From Desulfobacter hydrogenophilus (GTDB taxonomy: Bacteria; Desulfobacterota; Desulfobacteria; Desulfobacterales; Desulfobacteraceae), in assembly GCF_004319545.1 (NCBI RefSeq), contig NZ_CP036313.1, positions 941,501-1,005,500 of the forward strand: a stretch of DNA of 64,000 nucleotides, in the 5' to 3' direction. The notes below the pieces were generated by a model. The model was not told where the DNA came from. It worked only from the letters and a program-made list of their open reading frames with translations, and did not search any database. A program made the position numbers and the translations under genes. Shown here in pieces: positions 28,271 through 38,205 of the stretch (within the stretch, counting starts at the first letter, position 1; each line of letters begins with the position of its first letter).

Positions 28271-30760
28271 ATGGATTCTCTCGTATTTGCCGCAGGATTC
28301 TGCATCATTGCCCTGGCTGCCAGGCAGATCGGCGACACATTTAAACAGGCCGGATTTCCCCTGATCAGCGGTTTTTTATTCACCGGCATCATTGCCGGCC
28401 CCCATGTTCTGAATCTGATACCCAGCCAGGCCGTTTCAACCCTGACCTTTGTGGATCAGGTGTCGCTGGGGCTGATCGCCTTTGCCGCAGGCGGGGAACT
28501 CTACTTGAAAGAACTCAAGTCAAGGCTGGTGGCCATTGGATGGATCACGTCAGGGCTTGTGATCTCAACCTTTACAATGGCGTCCCTGGCGCTTTTTGCC
28601 CTTGCCGGCCATATCCCTTTCATGGCGGCCATGCCGGTTTCAGGAAGAGTTGCCGTGGCGCTCATTGGTGGAGCCATTCTTGTGGCAAGGAGCCCATCCT
28701 CGGCCATCGCCATTATCAATGAACTCAGGGCCAAGGGCCGGTTTACAAAAACGGTCATGGGGGTGACGGTCATCTTGGACGTGGTGGTCATTGTGCTGTT
28801 TGCCGCAGCCATCACCATAGCAGACGCCCTGCTTACCGGGTTGACCTGGAATGTCGGGGTCGTCTTTTTTCTGATCCTGGAGATCGCATTGTCCATGTCC
28901 CTTGGCATGCCGGTCGCCGGAATTTTGTTTTTTATCCTCCGGCTTCCCGCCCCCTTTGTTTTAAAATCCACGCTGATCCTTTTAACCGGATACCTTGTTT
29001 TTATAGGTTCCTCAGGCCTTCGCGCGTACACCCACCATAAGATGAATATTGAAATTCTGATTGAACCCCTCCTGGTCTGCATGGTGGCCGGTTTTTTGGC
29101 AGCCAATTCAAGGCAGTACAGGAAAGAGTTTCTTGATCTACTCCATCGTGTCGGCCCGGGGGTTTACATTGCCTTTTTCACCCTGACCGGGGCCTCCATT
29201 CGCCTTGATATCCTGGCCCACACCTGGCCTATTGCCCTTATCCTGTTCGGGGTTCGCGTCTTTGCCATATTTACAGGATCTTTTTTAGGGGGGTGCCTGG
29301 CCGGAATCGGCGCCCAAAGCAGCCGGACCTATTGGATGGCATTTATCACCCAGGCCGGTGTCGGGCTTGCGCTTGCCAAGGAAGTAGGAATAGAATTTCC
29401 CCAATGGGGCCCTTCTTTTTCCACGCTTATAATATCCGTTATTATCCTTAACGAGATCGTCGGCCCCCCGTTGTTCAAACTGGCCATCAAGCGGATGAAA
29501 GAGGATCACCCCCCGGCCAAACCCAATGCCGTCAACGCACCACGGAATGTGGTGATTTTCGGAACCGACACCCAGTCCACGGCACTGGCCCATACCTTGT
29601 TTTCCCATGGGTGGCGGGTAAAACTGGCCCAGCCAAGGGGTGACTCTACCTTAGCAAGCCTGGAAAACAGCCCCCAGATACCTGTCCTGGTTGTGGACGG
29701 ATTTGATTGCAAATCCCTTGAAAAAATCCAGTGCCGAACTGCAACGGCCATTGTGACTCTGCTAAGCGACAGAGAAAATCTGGATATCTGCGAAACCGCG
29801 TTTGAGCATTTTGCTACCCAGACTCTGGTTGCCCGGCTCAATGACCGCAGCAACCTTAAGGCATTTGAGGATCTCAACGTATTGGTCGTAGACCCATCCA
29901 CAGCCATTATCGGGTTGCTGGACCACTTTGTCCGGGCGCCGGGGGCGGCGTCCCTGTTGATGGGATTTCACCGGGGCCGGGATGTGGCAGACGTGACGGT
30001 CCGCAACCCGGACCTTGCAGGCCTTTCCCTAAGAGACCTTCGCCTGCCCTTTGACTCGGTGATCATGGCGGTCCGGCGCAGGGGAACGCTCTATGTTCCC
30101 CATGGGTTTACCCGGCTGGAATCCGGAGACCGGGTCACGGTCATGGGCACCACGGCGGCCCTAAGAGAAATTGCCCTGCGTTTTGACCGGCATGAGGGCC
30201 AAGCCGCTTTAAATCTAATGGAAAGGGCCGTGCCTGAACAATTGAAAGAGGATGGGGAAAAACTTTATCTCATTAAAAACGGACAAAGAGACCGGTTTGA
30301 TCTCTTGGTGGAAAAGGCTGTGGTGGCTGATCTTAAGCAGGAAATGGACAAAAACGCCTTTTTTGAACAGGCCGCAAAACAGCTTAGCAAACAGGTGGAT
30401 ATATCTGCATCCACCCTGTTTGAAATGCTCCGCCAAAGGGAAAACGAAATGACCACGGTGCTGGCCCCGGGACTTGCCATCCCCCACATTATCATTGAAG
30501 GAGAGAACCAATTTGGTATGCTGATTGTCAGGAACAAAAAGGGAATCATTTTTTCGCCCCAGGCCCCGAGCGTTCATGCCGCCTTTGTGCTGGTGGGAAC
30601 AAGGGATGAGCGCAATTTCCATCTTGAGGCCCTGTCTGCCATCGCCAAGATTGTCATGGACCCGAGGTTTGACGATAAATGGCTCAGGGCCAGGTCTGCC
30701 AAGGCGCTCAAAGAATTGCTCCTGAATGCTGACCGGGATCGCCGGCTGCCTGAACCCTGA
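28271..30760 (+). CDS. CPA2-type cation/proton antiporter fused to TrkA-N, TrkA-C and PTS EIIA
   Basis: 829 aa. About 12 membrane helices occupy residues 1-400 (KefB/Na+:H+ exchanger fold, with GEL(Y) and the GATLIA-like GGAILVARSPSSA region). A TrkA-N domain follows (VVIFGTDTQSTALAHTLF, about 425). A TrkA-C domain comes next (about 575-650, RDLRLPFDSVIMAVRRRG). Last is a PTS EIIA(Ntr/Fru)-like domain (about 675-820) with the phospho-acceptor histidine context GLAIPHIIIEG. Coupling a transport core to an NAD-binding and a phosphotransfer module suggests redox- and carbon/nitrogen-responsive control. Which ion it carries cannot be read from sequence. Confidence 0.88.
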   Translation: MDSLVFAAGFCIIALAARQIGDTFKQAGFPLISGFLFTGIIAGPHVLNLIPSQAVSTLTFVDQVSLGLIAFAAGGELYLKELKSRLVAIGWITSGLVISTFTMASLALFALAGHIPFMAAMPVSGRVAVALIGGAILVARSPSSAIAIINELRAKGRFTKTVMGVTVILDVVVIVLFAAAITIADALLTGLTWNVGVVFFLILEIALSMSLGMPVAGILFFILRLPAPFVLKSTLILLTGYLVFIGSSGLRAYTHHKMNIEILIEPLLVCMVAGFLAANSRQYRKEFLDLLHRVGPGVYIAFFTLTGASIRLDILAHTWPIALILFGVRVFAIFTGSFLGGCLAGIGAQSSRTYWMAFITQAGVGLALAKEVGIEFPQWGPSFSTLIISVIILNEIVGPPLFKLAIKRMKEDHPPAKPNAVNAPRNVVIFGTDTQSTALAHTLFSHGWRVKLAQPRGDSTLASLENSPQIPVLVVDGFDCKSLEKIQCRTATAIVTLLSDRENLDICETAFEHFATQTLVARLNDRSNLKAFEDLNVLVVDPSTAIIGLLDHFVRAPGAASLLMGFHRGRDVADVTVRNPDLAGLSLRDLRLPFDSVIMAVRRRGTLYVPHGFTRLESGDRVTVMGTTAALREIALRFDRHEGQAALNLMERAVPEQLKEDGEKLYLIKNGQRDRFDLLVEKAVVADLKQEMDKNAFFEQAAKQLSKQVDISASTLFEMLRQRENEMTTVLAPGLAIPHIIIEGENQFGMLIVRNKKGIIFSPQAPSVHAAFVLVGTRDERNFHLEALSAIAKIVMDPRFDDKWLRARSAKALKELLLNADRDRRLPEP

Positions 30761-31013
30761 CAGAAGGACTTCTCCACTCACTGGAGAACAGGTAGATTCA
30801 CGGTCCCCTGTTATTTACAATTACATTTTTTAACCCACTGAACTTTCAGTAATAACCTGGGGTTCTAAATTCCACAATAGGGTGTGAACTAACAGGGAAA
30901 GTTTACTGTGCTCAGGTTCCTAAAAAAATGAGCTTGTCTTGGAGATAGTCCTCGCTTATTTATCAGGTTCCAAAAAAATTATTTATAATGCAGCAATTCT
31001 TTCTTTTTGGGCC

Positions 31014-34000
31014 TTAATAGTGTTCCCCTATATACCCAAATGCCTTCTCGAAAAGTTCCTGCTCTTTATGGAGCTTGTATTTAAAAAGCGTTTGCCGGAG
31101 CACCTTCTGTATTTCCTTTTGCCCGGCGTGCGTGCTTTGCCAGCCGTCAAATCGGGTGGCTCGAACGATCTTATCGATGTCCTCAACCACATTGGCGATG
31201 ATCTGCGGAGTCGTGCCGTTCCTCATCTCAAGGAATATTTCAGTGAGCGCCTGCTTGTCGTCCGGAATGACCTCTTCATGGGTCTCGTTTTCGAGGCGGA
31301 CCATATCGCGGGCGGCATCAAGAAGTTTTTTCAACCATTCAAGACTGCTCAAAACTCCGGCTTCATATTTATCCTTGAGGCGTTCAAGGCGTTGTCCCAG
31401 TTCTTCAAAGCGCGGATCATTCTTCGAGCGGACCTTTGCCATAAGGGACAGGTTCAGTTTCTTGGCCTTTTTCTTTTTTTCTTCCTCGGTCAGTTCAAAA
31501 ACCGATTCCGCATCCATAACCAACTCGTCGATATCATCTCTGATCCGATCAATTTCGGTATTTTCATGGATCAATTTGATGGTTTCCGGCCCAAGGGATT
31601 CCCAAAGCAAAGATCCCAATCCGCCGACAGGCTTAATCGACTCATAGACCTGCGCCAACCAGCGATAGTCTTTTCTGAAAGCATTCAGATATGGGTCGGG
31701 CGTAATGGACTCCCAAAAACGTTTCAACACATTGAACTGCGCTGCAAAGGCATCTTTCTTTTCATTGCCGACCAGACAATCCTGCGCGGCAATCAAGCCT
31801 TCGTAGCCTTCGACAGTTCGATCAACACCCGGGAAATACTCCAGGCATTTTTCAATGGCTTCAGGAAACAGCTTTTTGAATGCTTCAACGCTCTCCACCA
31901 CGCCTTCGATTTCCTTGGGATCGTAATCCAATGCCTTGGCAACATTTTCAAACACGCCGAGATAATCAATAATCAGGCCGTGCTTTTTGGTGTCACTGTA
32001 GAGGCGGTTAGTTCGGCACATGGCCTGAAGAAGGGTGTGATCCTTGAGCGGTTTATCCAGATACATGCAGTAGCAGATCGGCGCATCGAAACCAGTAAGC
32101 AGCTTGGCGGTAACAATAATAACCTTGAGCGGGTCGGTCGTATCACGATAGCGGTCGAGCAACTGCTCCTGAACTTCCGGGCTGGCATCAATCCCTTGCC
32201 ACCGTTTGAAGTCTGCCTTCTCAATCGGGAGGCCTAATTTCTGCCAATTAAGCCAGTCGGTTGCTATTTTCTTTGGTTTGCCGTTTTCATCGGTTTCTTC
32301 TTCAATCGTGCCTTGTGAAATGTTCATCACCACTTCAACAGCATCTTTGCCGAGGCGCTCACAAAGGAGATAATACATCCGAACCACAGCCTCGCGGTCA
32401 TACACGACCACTATTCCTTTAAAATGCTTGGGCGCAACGTGGTTTTGATAATGGTTTGAAATATCCTCCGCGATGGCCGTGATACGCTTTGGTGCTTTCA
32501 GCAAGTGGGCCAGCTTTCCAGCTTTTTGAGAGATGAATGTTTTCTCTTCCTCATTGAGGTTGTTCTGTTCTGCCAGCTCCTCAAATCCCTGATCGATGGT
32601 TTCCCGGTCGATGCGCAGCTCAACCAGACGAGGTTCGAATTTGACAGGCAGTGTTGCCTCATCACGAATGGACTGCTTATAGGAGTATCGATTGAGGTAT
32701 CTGCCCGGATCATTGGGAGCGCCGAACAGCTTAAAGGTGTTTCGTTCAAGACCAGAAATCGGTGTGCCGGTCAATCCGAAAAAAAAGGCATTGGGCAAAG
32801 CCCAACGCATCTTTTCACCCAGACTGCCTTCCTGGGTGCGGTGGGCCTCATCCACCAGCACAATGATATTATCCCGGGGATTCAGGCCATCGGTATTGTG
32901 TTCATCAATTTCCACTTCATCGAATTTAAAGACGGTGGTGATCAGGATCTGTCGGGAGTCCTGCTTCAATTCCTGAGCAAGCGCCTTGCATGACTTTACC
33001 GGCGTGACGTTTTTGACAGCGGCATTGTTGAACACCGAGTTGATCTGACTGTCCAGATCCACCCGGTCAACGACCACCACAACCGTTGGATTTTTCAAGT
33101 CGGAATCTGCCTTGAGCATCTGCGCCGCAAACAGCATCAAGAGTGATTTACCTGAACCCTGAAAATGCCAGATCAGTCCCTGACGGGCATCCTGCGTCTT
33201 AACGCGCTCAACTATGGCTTTGGCCGCTTCATATTGCGGATAACGAGGCAGAATCTTGATTTTGAAACTCGGTTTGCCTGCTCCCTGTTTGATCGTCGAG
33301 AACACCACAAAGGATTGCAGGATGTCCAACAGCGTCTTCGGGTGCAGCAGACGTTCCGCACTCTTTAGCACGGTACGCATATCCTGCGGGATTGCTTCTC
33401 GGTCTTCGGTACTGTGCCACGGAGCCCAGTTCTTAAAACGGGCGCCGATCGCACCGTAATAGAAGGTCTTTCCTTCCGAGGCAAAGCAGAGCAGGTTCGG
33501 CACAAAAAAGGCTTTCTGGTTTTCCCAGTAATGCTTTTGACCGCCCAAAAAATCCGCCGCGCCATCCTGCCAGCTGATGGCATCGCGCACCGGCGTTTTT
33601 ACCTCACCGACGACCAGAGGCAGCCCGTTGACATACAACACCAAATCAAAGTAACAGTCCCTCGTACCGGTAAACTGAACCTGCTGACTGACCACAAAGT
33701 GATTGTTCTGCGGTGTATCGAAATCAAGCAGGTGAATAGTGATGTGTTCGCCATCCTTGCCAAGCGGCATGGAAATACGGCCCAGCAGCCAATCCTGAAA
33801 GATCTCATTAGCCCGGATTAACCCGCTGTAGCCTGCTTCCAACAGCACGCCACGCAAACGGTGAATCACCTCATCCGCCAGATCCGGATTGGTAGCCAGT
33901 GGTTTATTCAATCGGCACAGCGTGTCCTTAAGCCAGGTATCGACAAAGACATCCTGAGGCTGCTTGCCATAAAGCACCAGATTTTCACCATGGACATATT

Positions 34001-34136
34001 TCCATTTCAGATCTCTGTTGCTCGTAATGTATTCCGCCGTTTCTTCAGCCACCATGCCGGTCTGAGCGGTAACAGGCTTACCAACAAGGTGGTCGCGTAG
34101 AGCATTCTCGATCGTATTCATCTCATTGAAGCTCAT
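31014..34136 (-). CDS. hsdR: Type I restriction endonuclease, R (motor/nuclease) subunit
   Basis: 1040 aa, typical for HsdR. The N-terminal nuclease domain (HSDR_N) includes YFDLVLYVNGLPLVVGEVKT, with the PD-(D/E)xK residues (about 165-195). The helicase motor has Walker A FQGSGKSLLML (about 322) and a DEAH box VDEAHRTQEG (about 428), with LTGTPI and the second RecA lobe (QAMCRTNRLY). The C-terminus is helical and binds the methylase. The enzyme translocates and cuts unmethylated DNA. It begins 4 bases after the AlbA_2 gene rather than overlapping hsdS, a sign that its original neighbour was separated from it. Confidence 0.96.
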   Translation of the reverse strand: MSFNEMNTIENALRDHLVGKPVTAQTGMVAEETAEYITSNRDLKWKYVHGENLVLYGKQPQDVFVDTWLKDTLCRLNKPLATNPDLADEVIHRLRGVLLEAGYSGLIRANEIFQDWLLGRISMPLGKDGEHITIHLLDFDTPQNNHFVVSQQVQFTGTRDCYFDLVLYVNGLPLVVGEVKTPVRDAISWQDGAADFLGGQKHYWENQKAFFVPNLLCFASEGKTFYYGAIGARFKNWAPWHSTEDREAIPQDMRTVLKSAERLLHPKTLLDILQSFVVFSTIKQGAGKPSFKIKILPRYPQYEAAKAIVERVKTQDARQGLIWHFQGSGKSLLMLFAAQMLKADSDLKNPTVVVVVDRVDLDSQINSVFNNAAVKNVTPVKSCKALAQELKQDSRQILITTVFKFDEVEIDEHNTDGLNPRDNIIVLVDEAHRTQEGSLGEKMRWALPNAFFFGLTGTPISGLERNTFKLFGAPNDPGRYLNRYSYKQSIRDEATLPVKFEPRLVELRIDRETIDQGFEELAEQNNLNEEEKTFISQKAGKLAHLLKAPKRITAIAEDISNHYQNHVAPKHFKGIVVVYDREAVVRMYYLLCERLGKDAVEVVMNISQGTIEEETDENGKPKKIATDWLNWQKLGLPIEKADFKRWQGIDASPEVQEQLLDRYRDTTDPLKVIIVTAKLLTGFDAPICYCMYLDKPLKDHTLLQAMCRTNRLYSDTKKHGLIIDYLGVFENVAKALDYDPKEIEGVVESVEAFKKLFPEAIEKCLEYFPGVDRTVEGYEGLIAAQDCLVGNEKKDAFAAQFNVLKRFWESITPDPYLNAFRKDYRWLAQVYESIKPVGGLGSLLWESLGPETIKLIHENTEIDRIRDDIDELVMDAESVFELTEEEKKKKAKKLNLSLMAKVRSKNDPRFEELGQRLERLKDKYEAGVLSSLEWLKKLLDAARDMVRLENETHEEVIPDDKQALTEIFLEMRNGTTPQIIANVVEDIDKIVRATRFDGWQSTHAGQKEIQKVLRQTLFKYKLHKEQELFEKAFGYIGEHY

Positions 34137-34140
34137 TGAA

Positions 34141-35364
34141 TCAACCTTTTCGCCTTGGCAGAATTACTTTCAAATAGTCCTCCGTTGCCTCAAAGATTGG
34201 ATCACAATCATTATGAGAGCGCATTAGTGGAATAACTTTGGTCCGCAACCCCATACCCCGGAAATCCACATAACCATAATCCCTCATAATTTCCATGATG
34301 ATGGTGTTGCGAGTATATCTTTGTCCTGCAATCATTTTTTCAACAGTCATTGAGTTTTGAAGGCAACCAGGGCTGATGACTTCAAGTCGATCGGAATAAA
34401 TACCAATTTCAATATCCACAAATCGAGTCCAATCTCTATGCACTAAAGCATTGATAAGTACTTCCCTTATCGCTTCAATAGGATACAAATATTGCTTTTC
34501 ACGCTGGAAATTCTCAGCAATTTTATCCAATTCTTCAGAAATAAATGGATCCATTTTTTGAAGAACACTTTCAATCAGCCCTTCATCAATCAATTGCCTT
34601 GCCCCTTGCGTAAAATCCCATCTGGCAGCAAGAGGCCCATCCAAAATAGCATCTAATTCTGCTTTATATTCTTTATCCGGGCTATTGAACGCAAATAACC
34701 TCAGACCACTTTGTTTTAAATATTGGCGCGGTTGCTTCCCGAATAATACAATTCCGGCGATCGTGCACATTCCTTTGGGTTCGGTTAAGAAACCAATGTT
34801 TGCCAACCTGTTTTCCCATTCAGCATCCGTTGAAGGCATATCAGGATCATTTACAATATCTTTGAGATAATTTTCTATGCGAACTTTATCAAGATCATTT
34901 GATGAGGTGCGAGATACCGGCAGAACTTCGGTATGGAGCATGCCTCCTATCTCATATAGCCGCATCTGCTGCTCACGGGTTGCAAGGCGTGAAGTTGAAC
35001 CCACTCTGATAAAAACTTCTTCGGCTTTATTATGCCGTCGAACATAAGGCTTGGAGCTCCCTTGTGGAAAGGTAAGAACAGCCACAATGGTTCTCTCATC
35101 TATTTTGATTTCTTCATAAAAAGGCAAAATCGCGGGATGAACCTTCTCTGAAATGACATTCATCACCCATTCTTCTACATCTGAACGCTGAAGACCAGAG
35201 ATAGATCCATCATCATCAACCCCTAAGAGGATCTTACCTCCTTGAAAATTAACCAATGCCACGACTTCTTTGGCCAGCTGTTCTGGACGAATGTCATCCC
35301 GTTTGAACTCAACACCGGAATTTTCACCATTGGCAATAATCTCAAATAATTCTGTTTTCAGCAT
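34141..35364 (-). CDS. AlbA_2 (Schlafen-like) plus HATPase_c_4 ATP-binding protein
   Basis: 407 aa. Residues about 14-130 are an AlbA_2 putative DNA-binding domain (SGVEFKRDD, VVALVNFQGGKILLGVDDDG, VFIRVGSTSRLA). The C-terminal part is a GHKL-type ATP-binding domain (AIREVLINALVHRDW, EIGIYSDRLEVISPGCL, GMGLRTKVIPLM). Such proteins are widespread on islands near restriction systems and are annotated as transcription regulators or ATP-dependent helicase-like proteins; the mechanism is unclear. It sits between trlF and hsdR with gaps of 9 and 4 bases, as cargo inside the hsd operon. Confidence 0.87.
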   Translation of the reverse strand: MLKTELFEIIANGENSGVEFKRDDIRPEQLAKEVVALVNFQGGKILLGVDDDGSISGLQRSDVEEWVMNVISEKVHPAILPFYEEIKIDERTIVAVLTFPQGSSKPYVRRHNKAEEVFIRVGSTSRLATREQQMRLYEIGGMLHTEVLPVSRTSSNDLDKVRIENYLKDIVNDPDMPSTDAEWENRLANIGFLTEPKGMCTIAGIVLFGKQPRQYLKQSGLRLFAFNSPDKEYKAELDAILDGPLAARWDFTQGARQLIDEGLIESVLQKMDPFISEELDKIAENFQREKQYLYPIEAIREVLINALVHRDWTRFVDIEIGIYSDRLEVISPGCLQNSMTVEKMIAGQRYTRNTIIMEIMRDYGYVDFRGMGLRTKVIPLMRSHNDCDPIFEATEDYLKVILPRRKG

Positions 35365-35373
35365 AGTATCATC

Positions 35374-38034
35374 CTAATAGCCGTATTTGAGTTTGCGTTG
35401 ATTAAAGGCAGTACGTCCGCCCTCAAGAATATTCGCCGCCTTTTCACGCACTGCAGGAACATCAATGGCACCTTGTGCTTCGGGGGGCATGACTCCTTGT
35501 TCATCCACTGATTCAAAAATGCCAATCCATTCAGCATCACCAAAGACTGGAATATTGGCATTGTGAGTAGCAAAGAGGAACTGGCGATTAATCTTTGCGT
35601 TACGTAATTCGGAAACAATGCGATCGGCAATAAACGCATTATCCAGATTGTCCTCGGGTTGATCCATAATGAGCGGATCTTTGTTTTGTAACAATAGCAG
35701 ATGCAGCACAGCCGTGCATTGCTGACCTGTTGAAAGCTTTTTCAATGAACGATAATTCGCTGCACCTTCATGTGATACATTCAATTCAATTTCAATGATG
35801 TCGGGCAATTCCAGCTCTTGAAGTTCGAGCACTTTTGATGCAGGCAGCCTAACCAGTGCATTTGCAATAGTTGGCGTTATACCCCAATTTGATCCTGTTA
35901 GTTCACCCATGCCTTTTTGAATCAATTCAGCAAGCTTCACTGGGGAAAAATCATCATGCTCATTAATCCATGAAAGACGTTTTTCCCCAACACCTTCCAA
36001 GTTGCAGCTTTGTAAGAAATCGATAACAGGCTGCCTGTTGGCTTCTGGCTTCACCGTTAGCTTCAGTTTGTTTTGCAGCTTTTTATTCAGCTTCTTGAGT
36101 GAAGACTCAAATTGAGCCGTTCGACTTGCACGATAACCCGAGAGTTCTACCAACAGAGAGTTTCTTTGTTTTTTCAGTTCATCAATCAAGGCTTGCTGAC
36201 TCCTGATTGCAACTTCCTTGGGTTTAATCCGTTCTATTGCCTGAAGAAGCTGTTGATATTCAACACCAATTTCACGTCCACTTTTCCCTTCGCTTGCGGG
36301 TAGATTCTTAAATGTTTTTTCCAGTGTCTCTTCTTCACACTGGATACCTTGTTGCACGTCCGCAATCAACCGGGTAATGATTGCTTTGCTCGTTGTGAAA
36401 AAAGCCTTCCATTGATCAAATGTTCTTTCCGTGTCGACTTTCAACTGATCCAATGTTGTTTTTATTTTCTTTAATGCGTCGCTGTGGGGAAGATTGTCAA
36501 TCGCCTTATCACTTAAAAAAACGGTATCCGGCAAAGCATCCTTGATTTGAGCAAAAGCCTGCTCCAGATTATATAATTCCTCTTGTTCAATACGCTGTTT
36601 AAGTCTCTTTTCTGTTTCTAACAGAGGAATAATCTTGAGCTTATCCTCAATACCAAGTGATTTAAATTGTTGCACGCGTTCCTGCAACTTGGGCAATTTG
36701 CTTAATTCATCTTCAACAATCGATTTATCCTCAAGAGCATTATGCAATTTTTTTCGATTCCCATTGAGGGCAATGAGTGCTGTTTTTATTTTATCCTCAA
36801 AAGTATCATGTTCAGCATCTAAAAAGCGGCCAAGTAGTTTCTTTTGAGACTGGCCATCCTGGGCGATTTCGTAAATCTCGTTCTGACCGTAGATTTCTAT
36901 CTCAGGGAGAAGCTCGCGGGGAGTGAAGGATGAAATATTTCCTGCTTCCTCTTTTACAGAGGCGCTTTCACCATAGCGACGGGCAATGGTGTATTTTTTG
37001 CCATTCATTTTAGATGAACGCACTACCAACTCAATTCGACCTTTGGATTTGCCAATATTTTCCTTGATGATTTCCAGATGTTGTTTACACGCGCTCTTAC
37101 CAATAGGATCCAGCTCCAGTGCATAACGAATGCATTCCAGCAGGGTTGATTTTCCTGTTCCGCGACCACCAATTACCGAATTCAAGTGTTCTGAAAAATT
37201 AATATGAACACCATCCAAATACCCCCCGGTAATGGATAATGATTCAATGCGAGAATAGTATTTTTCTGAAATATCACTATTTAAACGCACCCGGGACTCT
37301 GGATCCTGAAACGCCAACTTAAAGGCCTCAAAACCGGGTTTGGTCATCTTAATCAGGCAAGAGGCTTTTGGATTTTTTAGTGTCTCGGGTTTTTCCACAT
37401 CTTTGGCATTGATAATGGCAATAGGTGTTTCTCGTGTATAATCCCTGTTTTTATTCATTAAAATCTGACGATAGCCATTATTCTCTTCAGCTTTTAATTC
37501 ATCAAGTGTTGCAGGGATTTGAGCGGCTTTTAGCAGGTCATTTTTCCAAACATGAACAAGTTTGTGTTTCAGTATCCCACTGTCATCCGTGCAGTGTGCT
37601 GCATAACAAAAGCCACCAAGCTCATTTATTTTTAACACTAAGTCATTGCCGCCAAGATTGGATGGCCAGACACCATCACTCGGATTCGTTAAGCCCAATG
37701 CCCCTAAATAGCGATTCAGCTGGTCTGTTGTTGTCTTCTCAGGAAAAAGACATACAAAATGCACTTTTTCGGTGGTTGCAATCTCAAACCCTGGAAAAAC
37801 AAGGATTCCATGTGGTTTCAAGACATTTCGAATCGCATCGATTCCATCCACATTGCCGTGATCAGCGATGCCAAGTACTTTGATATTCTCTTCTTTGCAG
37901 ACCTGCAAGAGCTGCTGGTTATATTCGTCTTCCGTTAAGCGCTGCTCCTCTCCCCGATAAGCAAGATAAGTGTAAGGATTCACCTGTAAAGCACACTTCC
38001 AGAACCGGGCTTTTGTGTATGTTTCGGTCATCAT
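35374..38034 (-). CDS. trlF: TrlF-family PHP/SMC-like ATPase
   Basis: 886 aa from ATG 38034, or the adjacent ATG 38031, which is better spaced from AGGAG. The N-terminal PHP-like metal domain (KVLGIADHGNVDGI, about 60) is followed by an ABC/SMC ATPase: Walker A VIGGRGTGKSTLLE (about 290), a long coiled coil (about 400-700), and Walker B DPLIMDQPEDNLDN (about 790). This is the TrlF family, frequently encoded inside type I restriction operons. The architecture resembles DNA-sensing defence or repair ATPases such as RecN or RloC-like proteins. Its target is not known. Confidence 0.85.
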   Translation of the reverse strand: MMTETYTKARFWKCALQVNPYTYLAYRGEEQRLTEDEYNQQLLQVCKEENIKVLGIADHGNVDGIDAIRNVLKPHGILVFPGFEIATTEKVHFVCLFPEKTTTDQLNRYLGALGLTNPSDGVWPSNLGGNDLVLKINELGGFCYAAHCTDDSGILKHKLVHVWKNDLLKAAQIPATLDELKAEENNGYRQILMNKNRDYTRETPIAIINAKDVEKPETLKNPKASCLIKMTKPGFEAFKLAFQDPESRVRLNSDISEKYYSRIESLSITGGYLDGVHINFSEHLNSVIGGRGTGKSTLLECIRYALELDPIGKSACKQHLEIIKENIGKSKGRIELVVRSSKMNGKKYTIARRYGESASVKEEAGNISSFTPRELLPEIEIYGQNEIYEIAQDGQSQKKLLGRFLDAEHDTFEDKIKTALIALNGNRKKLHNALEDKSIVEDELSKLPKLQERVQQFKSLGIEDKLKIIPLLETEKRLKQRIEQEELYNLEQAFAQIKDALPDTVFLSDKAIDNLPHSDALKKIKTTLDQLKVDTERTFDQWKAFFTTSKAIITRLIADVQQGIQCEEETLEKTFKNLPASEGKSGREIGVEYQQLLQAIERIKPKEVAIRSQQALIDELKKQRNSLLVELSGYRASRTAQFESSLKKLNKKLQNKLKLTVKPEANRQPVIDFLQSCNLEGVGEKRLSWINEHDDFSPVKLAELIQKGMGELTGSNWGITPTIANALVRLPASKVLELQELELPDIIEIELNVSHEGAANYRSLKKLSTGQQCTAVLHLLLLQNKDPLIMDQPEDNLDNAFIADRIVSELRNAKINRQFLFATHNANIPVFGDAEWIGIFESVDEQGVMPPEAQGAIDVPAVREKAANILEGGRTAFNQRKLKYGY

Positions 38035-38036
38035 GA

Positions 38037-38205
38037 ATCTCCTATATCAAATTCTATGCTTTCTGCAATATATTCACCAGTTTTTGCAGCCACCATTCCG
38101 GTTTTGAGCGGTAACGGGCTGGTGGGCGAGATGGTCCCTTAGCGCATTTTCGGTTTCAGCCTTTAGCCTTCCGCCTTCATCCTTCCAACTCTCATTGAAG
38201 ATCAT
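38037..38205 (-). pseudogene. Vestigial 5' end of a second hsdR gene, frameshifted
   Basis: On the minus strand ATG 38205 overlaps the hsdS stop as ATGA, the usual hsdS-hsdR junction. It encodes MIFNES, then a short insert, then ENALRDHLAHQPVTAQ, which aligns with ENALRDHLVGKPVTAQ of the intact HsdR. One extra A then shifts the frame; the next frame reads TGMVAAKTGEYIAE against TGMVAEETAEYITS. The frame-one stop is at 38074. Nucleotide similarity is only about 70 per cent, so this is not a fresh duplication but the stub of a different hsdR allele. The sequence ends at the trlF start. Confidence 0.85.

Noticed and set aside
30770..30788. TTCTCCA/TGGAGAA hairpin as terminator of the antiporter gene
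   Set aside because: A stem is present but no T-run follows; a terminator cannot be asserted.
30939..32237. 432-codon plus-strand frame opposite hsdR
   Set aside because: It lies entirely antisense to the intact hsdR, shows no domain, and has the composition of a reverse-complement shadow.
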